Source: Branchiostoma belcheri
Lineage: Eukaryota; Chordata; Leptocardii; Amphioxiformes; Branchiostomatidae
DNA length: 64,000 bases
Assembly (NCBI RefSeq): GCF_001625305.1
Contig: NW_017802747.1
Span: 581,172 to 645,171, forward strand
Reading direction: 5' to 3'
Of the stretch, positions 1-13,800 are shown in pieces. The notes under the pieces were generated by a model. It was given only the letters and a program-made list of their open reading frames with translations, had not been told where the DNA came from and searched no databases. Position numbers and translations under genes: made by a program. Numbering within the stretch: the first letter of the stretch is position 1; each line of letters begins with the position of its first letter.

Positions 1-49
1 ATATAACACTAATTGTTTGTATGACTGTGGTTTGTGTCCTTTGCTTTAG

Positions 50-512
50 ATGTACATCTTTGGTAGCTGACGTTGAGGTCGTTAGACGTGAGTTCACGGC
101 ATACATGAGGGAAAATAGGAAGGTGCTCATCGAGCGTACTAAGGAGCACGGCGGTTGTGACACCGAAACCATGCGAAGGGAGGCAAGAGACAGGGCGAGG
201 GCCATAAAGGAGGCGTTTTGCACAAAGGTAGATGAAGAGTACCGCATGTTTGACGAAGCTTGTGCCTCACTGAGCCGAGCGTCAAGCTTGTCAAGTATTG
301 CTGACTCGGTGAGCGTGTCGGGGTCTGGAAGTACTCAAAGTTCTGCTGTTGGCGCAACACCCCGAAATCTATCTTCTGTTTTCCGTAGGGCTCCTTTTAT
401 ATCATATACCACTGCTATAATATTGATGAGGGTACTTGACTTTGGGGCTGCGACAGCACTTGGTTTAGTGCGAGACTTGTTTGCAGGGCCCCGTGTATCT
501 CAGCAGCGTTGA
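50..512 (+). CDS. Terminal exon of an unidentified upstream gene
   Basis: An acceptor (polypyrimidine run ending at AG 48-49) opens an exon in phase 2, and the frame runs to TGA at 510-512. The roughly 154 residues start with a charged, probably helical or coiled-coil stretch rich in Arg, Glu and Lys. A Ser/Gly-rich linker follows, then a hydrophobic C-terminal segment (ISYTTAIILMRVLDFG...). AATAAA at 517-522 directly after the stop supports a true 3' end. I do not recognise the family. The rest of the gene lies left of the window. The hydrophobic tail could be a membrane anchor, but this is inference. Confidence 0.6.
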
Positions 513-2227
513 AGCAAATAAACTCTGAAGTCGAGCCTTATATGTTTTTAAAGCAGAACTAAGTCAATACAGCTTACCCTCGCCTTGTCCTTTTATTAAG
601 ACTGGCCTAAGAATTCAACATCGGAACTGCCATTTCCTAAAAAAAAAACATGGCAAATTAAAAATAACTATTTTTTGCTCAGTTGTAAAATTGGAACATT
701 GTGAATGCATAAGAAATATGAAAACCGCCGTGACAAATAGCTTTGCTACCATCAAACAGTTACGACTTACGAACAGAAAAGGAATAAAAATGTTAAAATC
801 ATGAATAGATTTTGAAACCCCGCAAGACCTTAGCAAGGTGTTGCCTTTTGGCTAGTATGTAAAATGACATTTGCATTATCAAATATGACTATAAAAATAC
901 AATGGTGGTAGTGCTAGCTTGACCATGTGTATGCATGAACATTTTTCTTTATTTTCTGTAGCCTTTATTTAACCCTACGGCGATTCTTTGAAAATAAATG
1001 CCTTTTGTTATTTATTCACTGTAATCAAAAAAGAGAAACGTAGACAATGCTCGTTCAATCTATTGTTCAATCAGATTGTTGTTTACCTTAAATCTTCAGA
1101 TGCAATTATCCTTTGAACATTTTACACATTTATTTAACGTAGAGGATAATAATCATGCAAGTGCCGTAGTTGAACTTTTTACTGATTCGTATACGTGCAT
1201 TTAGAATAACAAAAAGTATGCAGTGAATATAAAAGAGGAGATATAGGTACTCTTTACTGTGCAGAAAGAATAGAGTTCGATAAAAACTATCCTTGAACCT
1301 TGGTCCATATACTACTAAGCTACATATGTAACTATGTAAACAAATTACAACGTCAGTTGACATTGTATACTTTTAGTTAAACTTTATTTTTCATTTACAT
1401 TAAGAATTTCATCTGGATAATATTGACACATGGTACCACCAAATGGCAAAGTAGGAGCAGTAATAACTATTGTTATCTTTTATCATAAATCTTTTAGACG
1501 TTTTGAATCTGTTTGGGAAATGGTTGTTGATCCACTCTATCCACGGCATTGCATTATATTATACGTAAGGATCGATAATTTATAGCATATTTATGAACAT
1601 GTATATGCAAATAAAGGAAGTTCAAAAAAAGCTTTTTTTGTGATGTCATGTTTCCACCTATACCACAAGTAACATCAATTGTAATTATTCTAGTCTTAAT
1701 ATCTCCATCTACACTAAGTCCAGAACAAAAATGTGAATTAAAAGAAGATCAATTATAGCTTTACTAATATAATCGTCAGGTTGTTTGTACCTCAAATAGT
1801 TATGTTCTTGCGACAATCTCGAGAAGGCTTCGGAAAAAAATTTGATAATTTATTGTTCATTCTTTTAATGTGTTTATCCCACATTACGAAATTATGACGG
1901 TTGTTATTACGTTGTATATGAACAAGACAACACGCCTTATACTCGAAAAGTCGCGAATGCCTTTCGTTGAAGGATATAAGTGTTACAATTTTTCAGAAAG
2001 TTCGACCAATGTGTTTTTTATATAAGTTCTCAAATAAAACACCGCCAAATTTCAAATATTACTGTTTTACAAACCACCCCACATACCAACGCCAGCCAAT
2101 AGACATGTTGTCTGGGTACGGTTGACGTAAGCCATATCGCCACGCAAGTTTCGTACCCCGAACTGTGAACCCAGTTTCACACACCGGGACTTCCCAGAAT
2201 CCAGAGTCACGTGACCGCCTAACCAAG
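513..2227. other. Intergenic spacer
   Basis: AT-rich sequence without a convincing exon. Its right end must contain the promoter and 5' UTR of the SH3_15/ARM/NEURL4-like gene. I see no TATA box I would trust. Confidence 0.4.
517..522 (+). terminator. Polyadenylation signal AATAAA of the first gene
   Basis: A canonical AATAAA begins 5 bases after the stop codon of the terminal exon, consistent with a very short 3' UTR. Confidence 0.5.
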
Positions 2228-4811
2228 ATGGGGAACGCTCTGGACGCAGAACTCGGGCGGCTGGCACAAGGTACGTCTTTCCTGCACCTGTTCATGTCTC
2301 AGAACAATATAACCATTATACGCCCCATATGTACAACACTTTAAAGACCTTGTTGTGTATGTTTGATGAGAAGATTTACATTGTGAACGTATTGGAAAAC
2401 AACAATTCTGCTTTCACTTTCGCACAAAGCTTTGTTTTGCAGAGCTAAATCCAAAAGGGGAAGTTACGTTTCTTACAGATCTGGTTGATAACAGCAGTGT
2501 TCACATGTTTTAGTTTATAGAATATGCTTAAAGGCTCAAAATATGAGGTATGGTAGAGTGAATATGTGTTATATTGGACTATTGATCAGACCTGTACCTG
2601 TGTTAAGTAAACACCTGTACGTGACTGGACGTTAAACAATAGCAGACCTGGCTGCCGGGATTGACTTTTTGTAAGTCGGCAGCCGTTTATAAACAAACCG
2701 TGTGTACACAGGTATGTTCACGGGGCCCCAAGGCTGCTTTGATACAAACGTTTAAAAGGAGATAACAGAATGCCCCCCTTCCACCTCTGTTTGTGTCGAT
2801 TTGTTTTTTTACAAACTGTAGCGTGTCCCTACTATCATACGTTCTCGTGTTTCGTTATATATCTTATAACAATAAATGATTTGCTCGTCTTACAGCATTT
2901 AAATAGTATTATCTTTTTGTTAAGACACACACACACATATATATATATACCAGTTTAACCTCTCCGCTGTGACCAAACAAGGAAGTTTAAGAAAATCAGT
3001 TATAATAGACAGATGTTTATCATTTACAGGATAGTTTATGCTTAAGGCACGGGAAATTATGGGGCAGACTACAAGAACTAGTCACAACTGTAGGTTGATT
3101 CGTGTGCAGAGGTTAGCACATGTACAGGTTTGACCTGGTAGAATGGCCTTGAAGATGCATTGAATAATGAAATATGAAAGATCAATTAAAGGTAACAATG
3201 CGATGCATTATGATAGAATATAAAGTATACAGATACTGCTTGTGGAGTACTTTGAAACGCTCATACAGTCCCTATAGTCTCACCTGATATTCCTTTAGTT
3301 CGTTAGGTAAACTATGTCTAAAAGAATAGCTGTTCCGACGGCGCAGTTTGTTATTGTAGTTTGTACACGCGGGTTTTCCCCAATGACGTCATGCCAAATT
3401 GACTACTAGTATACACAACAGACTGAACCTACGTGTCGGAACAAACCATTTGACAACGGGAGGGGGGGGGGTAAGGAATTCATGCATGGTACCCTGATAT
3501 ATTGTGTAGGGAAGAACAATGGTGAATTAGTTACTTGCGTACGACTCGACAAGTACTTAGATTTCAAACATGGAAAAATTAGGACCATCGCTAGAATGTA
3601 AGTGCTTGCAGTGAGTAACAAGGGGGTCTTGTATATACTAAATTTCATGTATGTACTCGTGTAGTGCGGCACCTGACGACCAAAATGGACTCAAACTTCA
3701 ATCTACCTATAGATGTAAGACCACCCACCTTACCCTTTAAAAGCACATGGTGTGTAAATATGGCTACTTGTGAGTTATAGCTTCAGAATTGGTTTTAAAG
3801 GCAGCGTTACGTACGGAGTCGTTTGGTCCGTGCACTTCCGGGTTTCCGACGCCACACTTCCGGGTTCCGTACGTTACGTCACCTCTAACGACAGATACGT
3901 GTATGTGTTGTCATACCTCTTCCTTACTAAATCAAAAGCTTATGTTCATAAATTACTTTGCGGTTGCTTTAAACTGCATTTTGACAAAGAAGTATAAAGG
4001 ACTAGGCTTTAAATACATACTGCAATATCGTCAAGGTCAAAGTGTTGATTTCTGCAGTACAGAAACTGACCGGTAGGGGCGCTGCAAGCCCATTACTGTT
4101 TTTACATGTAGTTTGGTATTAAAACTATTTCAGTTGTAACAACACATCTTACGGCTTAAGCCCCAATAATACACGGCATGCCAAATGTTGACATTTGCCA
4201 TGTTATTCATAATTGGGGCTAAAGTATATATCACAAACCACTCGATATTTTTGGTCAATTCTTGATAGCCACATATTTTCTCATTGGCTGAAGCTGTGCA
4301 CGCATTAGGAACTGTTTATCTTGCCCAAGTTTCTACTGTAACTATTTTCACTGACTAATCATAGAGGGGTTAAACTAAATTGTGTCCCAACAAAATCCAA
4401 ATACTGTTTTACCATACTATAATTCAAAGAGTTTTACAACGTGTACAGGATTTAAAGTTATGCGACGAAACATGGAAATTTGTAACATTAAGGTCACGCT
4501 ACTCTTTGTGTAAGAAATTGACAAGGGGGGGGGGGGTGTTAGTTACTACCTTTTGATATGAAAGCAGCCATGACAGTCCTATGGATGTTTTGGGTCAACG
4601 GTTAGACTTAGAATTAATGCCGGGGCTCTTGTTTGGGTGTGGGTAAGGTATAAGCTTTGAGATAGGCTTGAGTTAGGTGTTGACGAAGTAAATGTCTGAC
4701 AGGAATGACAATCTTACTTGATATCAGCCTATGTGTTTTTCTGTGTTCCAATATGTAGTTTCCCGTGTGTGTTTGTGTGTGTGTGTGTGTTTGTGCGTTT
4801 GTATGTGTTCC

Positions 4812-4842
<31 letters not shown>

Positions 4843-7800
4843 GTGTGCGTTTGTATGTATTCATGTGTGTGTGCGTGTGTTTGTGCATGTGTGAGTGTAG
4901 GGGATTTAAAATTTAGAATTTAACTTTCATTATCAATAGTAATCATTAGTGTAAATCAAACAGCCAATACAAAAACATTCCGTGCATGGATTGACCACCC
5001 ATTGTCTAGATTGGCCATGCTAATATTGTTTTTATATTATCTAATACAGGGAAAATATTCAGATATTTAAACAATATGTATTTCCTTATACAAGATAGCA
5101 ATCAGACACCACACTTTTCTAATCGACCATTCTAATAAGCTTGTTTGTTTGTACTCTACAGTCGGCGTGAGTCTTGGTCGCTACACCAAAGGAGACAAGG
5201 TCAAAGTTGAACATGACCTGATGACCTTACAGCTGCTCCAGAGAGGTCATGGCGGCTTCACCTTACCGATGTTGGAGGTGAAAATTTCATATAACATTAA
5301 TATTGAGTGATATTCTATATACTTCTTTCGTAGTATTCTACAAACTTTTCTTGGTCATTCATAGTACTTTTATTTGTTGTTTCTTATATACTGTTTTGCT
5401 TTTCCTTGATCTTTATTCATTGGTAGTTGTTTTGTTTACCTTTTTTTTAGTGAATTAGGGTTATTTTGACTTCGCCTTGGTGCCATCCGTTTTGTAATGG
5501 GTCTCCTTTGCACTCGATTGGTGCTGTTGTCTATAATAAATAATAGGTTTAAAGTACAACAATTAGCAATACTCATAAGGCATTTTACCGCATATAAAAA
5601 AATACTATTTAATTCATGCTTTTTCATTTACAACTAAAATATTTGTAAATGGTAATTAGGAAATAAACTATGCACAGTTTAAAAATACCATGCAACATGG
5701 TGTGCTAGAAAGGTTTTACTTACCCCCTTTTTTTCATAGTGCATAACGACAGAAGGATCTGTGGAAGGAGTGGATCAAGATGGTGACATCGTCGTTCGGT
5801 ATCCTAGCGGAAACAGGTACTTGTTTTTAAGTATCACAGTCATTGGCTGACAATTGATGTGAAATACTTTCCCAAATGTTACAATATATGTGTCAATTGG
5901 CTACTTTACAAGTATAAAGTGAAGACGGTCTGCTATAATATTGGGGGTGGAGGATGCGTTTCTAGAAATGACCTATTGCTAGAAATGCATCATCCACCCC
6001 CCAGCACACACATTTTTAAAATGTTTTTTGTTTTAACTTTACATTAATGGCCTACAATATCAAATAATGTTTACCTATGCATATGGTCTGCTCTTACTGC
6101 TAACTCTTACTTAAACACATATGGTCAAACAGGAGTCTAAATCCTTCCTACTATAAAACTCCCTACTACTTGCAACATGATGTCACCTAACATAACTAGC
6201 CATGGTGACAGACGTATGTTTTAGGTCATTGACCTTATTGGTTTGGAGAAGAAAAAAACAGAGCAAAAACTATATGATTTCCTTCGGTAAACATAATGAC
6301 CACGGTTTACTTGGTTTCTCAGATTCTGTCTGAACCCTGACGCCCTGACCAAAGTAGGCGGGGACGACAGCTCCGCCCTCCGTACAGGAGACTGGGTCCG
6401 GGTCAGCGAGGATCACGGGAAGGTGCAGCGGCAGCAGGTCGGACATGGCGGCTGGAACAACGACATGGCGTCGGTCAGTGAGAGTATCGTTATGTATGTC
6501 GTGCGTGATCGCAAACCCGGGGCATTCTTAGAATATACTGCATGTGTCGTACAATCTTTTAACCAAAAAAGATTTTAAAATATATGCAGTTCAAAAAGAT
6601 CTGCAAATCTTTCATACCGTGATGATGTTCTTACCTAAGAAATTAAAATTCATCGACCTACCTGAAATATGAACACGCCTTTGATCTTTTTTTGTTTTAT
6701 GTAGAAGAGTCTCCTTGTTTATTAGAGGGTTGCTTTGTTAAGATTCTGGGGAAATCTTGGAGTGTAGTGACAGAAGAACTGCTATGTGTTACACAGTTTG
6801 TAGAAAGTTGAACGTGTGGTGACAGAAATGCTGCTATGTTATAGTTTTAAAAGGTTGATCGTGTAATGGCATGTACAGGTTGAGACGTTACAGAAAATTT
6901 TTGCGAAGGTTAGACGTATGGTGATAAAAGGGTTGCTATTTTACACAGTTTTTAGAAGGTGGACGTTTACTGACGTTTCTATGGCTATGTTACAGTTTAG
7001 TTTTTTTAAGGTTGGACGTTGACGCAAATATAAGGGTTGCTTTGTTACTAAATTTGTGAGCAGGTTGATGATAGATTGTTTGCTATATAACCTCACATGG
7101 CTTATGAAATGTACCTGTAATGGCTATATTACAGAGCCTTGGAAAGGTTGGGCGGATCGTGCACGTGTTTCCTGACCGGGACGTGAAGGTGGACGTGGGC
7201 GGCAGGATGTGGTGCTTCAACCCGGCCAGTCTGACGAAGGTGTCCGCTCCCGGAGAGGGCGGGAACAGACTGAGTGTGGGAGACCTGGTGAAGATAGACG
7301 GTAATGGACTACGTGTCAGAGCCATGCAGGAGGGACATGGTGGCTGGGTTCCTGCAATGTCAGCTGTAAGTTAGCCATGCTTATCTAATGCCAAGGTCAC
7401 TATTGTAACGATTTCTTCAGTGGAAATAAGTCATACCTGAAAGTAAGCGCCTGTTCAAAAAAGTGACTGAAACATAAGAAGTTATGATATCTTTTAGGGT
7501 AGCTTAGCGTTCACCAGGCTTCAGAAGCGACAGTAAAATGTACCAGTATACTAGTCCGGTACGTCCTCGGCATGTCTGCCTATTCTGGCCATTTGTCTAC
7601 TCTTTCTAGTATTTTGTAAATACTTAATACGCTTCCAAGGCAATTAAAGTTCACGTCATTTAATATTGGTCTATCTAAAATAAACTGCAGCGTGAAATCT
7701 GATGTGACCCACGTGCACAAGAAATGATAAATTATTGTTATACATCCCCAGACCTTAGGCCAGGTTGGGCGAGTGGTATCGGTTGGTGCAACTCGCGTGA

Positions 7801-10800
7801 AGGTGGAGGTTCCAGGAAAAGGTGGTTGGACGTACAACCCCGACGTGCTGACGAAGGTTGAGAAGCCCAGCAGTGGAAGTGGCAGCAATGCCAGTAACAG
7901 TAGTAGTAGCGGCAGTAGCAGCGGCAGTAGTGGGTCAGCAGAGATCAGTGTTGGAGACCTGGTCCGTGTCAGTAATGACGCAGCACGGGTAAGGCTGCTT
8001 CAGCGGGGACATGGCGGCTGGAACGACAAAATGAGAGAGGTAAGTTATTCACACAATTTAGAATATCTACAAATCCTTGACCTTTCTGTTCCTCGTTACG
8101 TATACCGGGACTTCCATTTTTAAGATAAAGAATATGGGAGGCCTAAGCTGAAATCAAGGTTATTAAATCGTCTTTTTGTCAATAGATGCCTACATTCTAA
8201 CATAAACAAACAGCAAATCCTTTCAACTAGATTATTCCAGCTCACATAAAACAATAACGACAAGTATCAAGTATCAAATTTACCAAATTAATGTATTTAT
8301 TAATATTAAAATTTTCTCCTTCTCTTGCTAGATCTCTTTCTCCCTCTTCATTATTTCCTTTCCTCTCTGTTTAGTGCAGATCTACATGACATTGTACATC
8401 TTTTATTATTTTTCCGAATGCATTCGTGGATAAATATACATGATTCTTTTAGTATTTGCGATGTGCAAAGTTATATACCTAAAACACAATTGGATTTAAT
8501 ATATGCTGTTTGTTTACTATACCATTTCAACAAAGTTTACGTGTCTATCCCCAGGCCTTGGGTAAAGTTGGGCGTGTGGTGAAAGTTGATTCGGATAACG
8601 ACATGACCGTCCACATAGACGGCACGGACTGGCTCTTCAACCCCAACTCACTGACCAAAGTCTCATCAGGTAAAAATAGCTAGGAGCCTAGGAGCAAGGA
8701 TCTTAGATGCGTAATAGTTCACTGTGTATATAAGGGTTTGCTTCGCTTATTTTGTCTTTTATATTGTGTTTTTTCCATAAGCATTTTGGCAAATGGTTTA
8801 AAGCATTAATAATACTTTTACGAAAAAGGGACACAATTGTAAAGGTAAAATGTGAATTAGGGCTTTAATCTTGTTTTAAATGTTACTACTATCTTTAATC
8901 TACTGCCATTTTTTTGCCACCATATAGCGGTAAATGACATAGTACCATGATTGCCAGTTTGCTGCGTTCAATTGGCAACATGTAAATCATCGAATGGAAA
9001 TTGACTTGGCTTATATTATTTTCCAACCACAATGTTTATAACTCTACAGGAGGGGGTTCACAGGCCGCGGCTAAACCATCGACTGCCGGGAAATCCTCCA
9101 TGTGTGCTAAGGGAACGCACCAGTGGAACAAGGACAAGTGTAAGGTGTGCAGATTCTGTAAGAAGTGCACCGGGTTCGGAGCCAAGTGCGTTCATGAAGG
9201 AAAACTGCTGCGATTCCCTGGAGGGTAAGTTCGTTTTTTTTTTTTTGTATATCAAATCTCTAAAACAACCCCAAACGTGGCTAAGTTTGTATTTCTTTTT
9301 TTATTATATTTTATGAAGATTCACCACATTTGTGGAAGGATTGAACCCGAACAAGCTACCATTACGCCACACGACCCCACAAATTATGTATCACCTTCGC
9401 CCCGTTGTTTAATATCCAAATAAACAAAGATACCGGTATGAAGACAGATTCTGACTGCCTTTATAAATCAGCATGGGACATATACCACGGCTTCTTTAAT
9501 AACCGACCTTACCTCTGAACCTCCCCCAGTCCGTGCGGCTGTGGTGCAGGTGACGCCGGGTGTGAGCGGTGCGGCTGCTGCCGTGCGTGTGCCGGGGAGG
9601 ACGACAGTAGCGACAGTGACGAGGACATCAGCGGACTGATGAGGCACCTCGCCGCCGGTCGGGATCAACTTACTGTGCTGGACCTGCTCAAAGGTAATCT
9701 TCACGGTAGTCACTAAAACTGACCATGGCTTACATATCCGTGATCAATTTAATTGCACAGTTTCTACAAATCTTGAACTTGACAATTTAATCAATACATT
9801 ATAAGTCATAAATTTTCAATAATGTAAATATAAAAACATATGCTTTATTGTTCTAACAAAAAATTACCGAATTAAAAAAAAAACATCATAAAAAAACAGT
9901 ATCATATAACAGTGATAAAAGTCATATACATTCAGGAAAGGGTACCAAATCTAGTTGCTTTAGTGTAAGCTGTTCAGACGTTATACGAGATGAAACCTGC
10001 CACCCCTTCCCGAACTGGTCTGAGTAGAGTTAATGGTTTTTACTTTTTGTGTCTTCCCCATAAGCCGCACTTGAAAGGAGTGAGGAGGGGTCCGGAGCAG
10101 GTACTCCCCGGGCCGTGAAGACGCTCTCACCCGAGGAACGTCGAGAGAAACTGTACGAGCTGCTGCCCAAGATGAGCAAGGCCATCGACATGGTCAAGTC
10201 AAAAAGGTACTTGATCCTTGGGAAACAGTCAGGCGTTTCATACGACCAAAGTAGGAATCAAATTAAAATTAATTACAAATTGCTGTATACTGATGTGCAT
10301 TGAGAGTTTACAAGTAGGGTTATTTGGAAATATATCACAGATGAAGGTTAATGGATGTAAATTGTGATGCTTTAATTAACCACCCCAAAGGTAGTTTCAT
10401 TGTTTAATATCAAATTAAGTAAAGATCTAGTTAATTTAAACGATGGTTTCATTGCACCCGTGGGTATGTAAGGAATTTGATAACGTACGGCATCATATGG
10501 CGGTTTTGTACCTTGACCTGTTTTGTTAATGATTAGGGATGGAGGATCCATCTCAACCGTCAAAGACACGCTGGAGGAAGCTCTGGACGGCCCCTACAAG
10601 ATGTTCCCTAAAAAGGCAGAACGTAAGATCATGGGGGACCACCTGGCTAACATCGGGGGTGCTCGTGCCCTGACGGACTACCTGAAGTTCCTGATGAATG
10701 GCAAACACACCGAGGAACAGGTAGGAACGTAAATTACGCTCTTTCATTCTTTTTATCCAAGCACAGGAAAAAAAAGGGGCATTTGCCAATAAAGAGACAC

Positions 10801-13800
10801 ATAGAAGTAAATCATTAAAATGCACAGCATCATAATGTTCTATCAACATGAATGAATATAGAAAATATGCTGTCATTTCCAAATTCATAAAGTAAAGAGC
10901 TGATTCGTCAAAACAACAAAGTAATCAGAATGCGAGTACAAAAGCTATCAAATTTGTGCGAGTGACAGATTGTTTACTAAATCAATAGCTACACGTACAG
11001 ATGTAATTTGAATTTGTTTACAGTACCTATCGGTTTGTTCAGGTGCAACTGAAATGCCTGCATGTGGTGCGGAGTCTGTTGTGGAACTTCTCGGATGCCA
11101 GTTTTGAGTTCTGCCGTGAACTCGGCAAGTCAGGCCTCCTCACGATTGTTGCCCAGGATCTGGCTAACTTCGACGGAGCCGATCTCAAACATGAGGTGAG
11201 AAAATATTTGGAAACTCCTTGTACGGGGCTTTGCAGCTCCCAGGTGCACTAAAAGCACAAGTTTAAAAGCTTTTAACGTCTTTAAGTTTTTAAGTTCGTA
11301 TTTTTCATTACATTATGGAAATGCTTCAACTTTACGCCCATGCACAAGTTTTGTCCTCAAAACAATATGAGTTATACAATAGGATAATTGAGCTGATATA
11401 TGATGCTGCTTTAAAAGAGAATATATACGAAGGTATATATGTGATTTATGTTGACACCATAAAACCGAAAATATACGTGAGTCGCGAAACCTAAACAAAT
11501 CATCATAATTTAAAAACAGTTGTCATATTTGGACGCTGGACATCATTTACATCTTTCTTTCATAGCATTTTATTATTATCTATTATCCAGGTGATCAACC
11601 TAATGGTCCTGTCTGCCATTGCCGTGATGCACAACTGTGCCAAGGTACCAGAGAACCGTCACTTCCTCCAGGACGTCAAAGCAGTCGACCGCATCAGGCC
11701 GTATCTGCAAGTCGAAGATATTAACCTAAAGGTATGAATTTGATTTCTTCAATCTCTATTAATTTGATGTATTTTTAATGTGACTGCTCATCATGACAAA
11801 ATTTAAAATATCTCAGTAGAATTCCACAGGCAAAATAATACAATACAGAATAAAAAGGCTTTGTAAGCCATAGCAACATTCAAGTGCAGATTCATGTACA
11901 TTTACGAGTATTAATGCACAGATTAAAAGGTGTAGTGTAATGAAAATGAACACATAAAGGCTGGGTGATTCCATATGCTGCTTTATTATATCATATGTCT
12001 GTGAGATGCTTTGTACACAAGGTGTAATGTGCAATTGATTCTTTGATTCACTTAGAAGTTATGCAGGTGTCAAGCACAACAATACCAAAGTACAAACCCT
12101 CAGAAACAGTATGACTTAATCTTTGTCTCATGACTGTATCTGTCAGGTCCCAGCCGTCTTGACCCTGGCGTACATTGTGGAAGACAGAAACAGCAGTCTG
12201 ATCGAGGTTGACGACAGCGTGGCGGATTACATCATCAGGACCATGAACAAGGCACTCAGTTCCTCTGACATGAGGTAGATGGCTACTTATTTTGACTTAG
12301 ACTTTTTTTCTTTCCCATGTTATATTAATAAAAATCACTGACGTGCTTTGTAAGATTTATTGAATATCAGGTCAGCACTACATGTATGTATAACACTACT
12401 ATAGTCATTCAAATTGGCAAATAATGATAATGTATTAGATAGATAATGTATTAATTGTAGAAAACATGGATATTGTACCCATAACTGCAAACCAATGGGT
12501 GGGCAGAGTGTTCTCTCTCGCCAAGTTTCAACTGAATTGAGAAGAATTTACAATTAAAAGGTCTGTAAAGGGGGCGTTTTAGCCGTCTAGTGACCTCAAT
12601 AGAACATAAATTGCCCCAGCTGCTGTCACAAGACTTTATGGTTTGAGCCACTCACACTGTACCTTTACTCTTTTCGATAGCTGTGGTGAGTTTTTTTAAC
12701 ATGATGGGGGCGAGTCTCTCGTCAGAACAGGGACCTCCATTCATTTTCTCAATTTGCTATTCGTATGTTAAGCACTCTCGTCATACAATAGGGCCGACGG
12801 TTACTCAGTGATGGAGCTGGCTATGGCCCTGGGCGCGCTGGCTCGGAATGACGCTAACAAAGAACTGCTCACTAAGAAAGGAGCCCTGAAACTGCTGATT
12901 GCCTTGGCACAGGATGGTGACAGCACTGATAAAGAACAGGCTGCGAAGGTGTGAAATAGATTACTTACCTAGCTTTTAGAGGTAGTATTCTGTATATAAA
13001 TTCTACGAGTAATTCATTATCAAATTATTGCTTGATTTGAAACTTAAGTTCACAGTCGTTTTTTCTTGTTTAGAATGATATTGAATATTGAATAGAAAAT
13101 ATGTACGCAAGAACATTCAGTCGATGCATTAATAATGTTAAGAACAACAATACAGAAATTGCATATTAATGCTCAAAGGGCCGGGTGTAAATACTCATAT
13201 CATCAGTTGAATATATGGTACATATAAAGACAGGAAATATATACCTAAATTGTGGTATATATTGAGTAAAAACGGATAACGCTAGTTTAAAGGCGTTTAT
13301 AATTAATTAGTGTTCTAATATAACAATAATTGACAGGCGCTGCAGGCGTTCCTTCACGACCCTGACATCAAAGCTCAGGTAAAGAAGGACCCAGCCGCCG
13401 TGTCCATCCTGAACCAGCTGAAGGAACATGACGATCACGCTGTCAAAAAAGCGGCTACAGATGTCATGCAGACACTGCAGAAAAGCACTGCAGGTGTGTG
13501 TTAGTTTGGAACATGATACAAAACAATTCTACCTTATCTCTTTTGGCAGGAGGATACTTTTTAAATCACTTCTTATTACATACAGCAAAATGGAGCACTT
13601 AATATGCAACATACAAACAGCATACAATATTCACTAACCAATTCTTTAATAACATATTTCTAAACTATATTGCTTTTCTTTTCTTTTCTCTGGTTAAATC
13701 AATCGCCTCTTATTGTTGCACACGTTTTCAGTCTTACTGTAGTTTCCACTATTCAATCTTTGAAAGTAGCAGTGAGCCGTAACTTCCAAGTAATTATGGG

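Noticed and set aside
4731..4916. Cys/Val-rich small protein
   Set aside because: Translation of a GT microsatellite within an intron.
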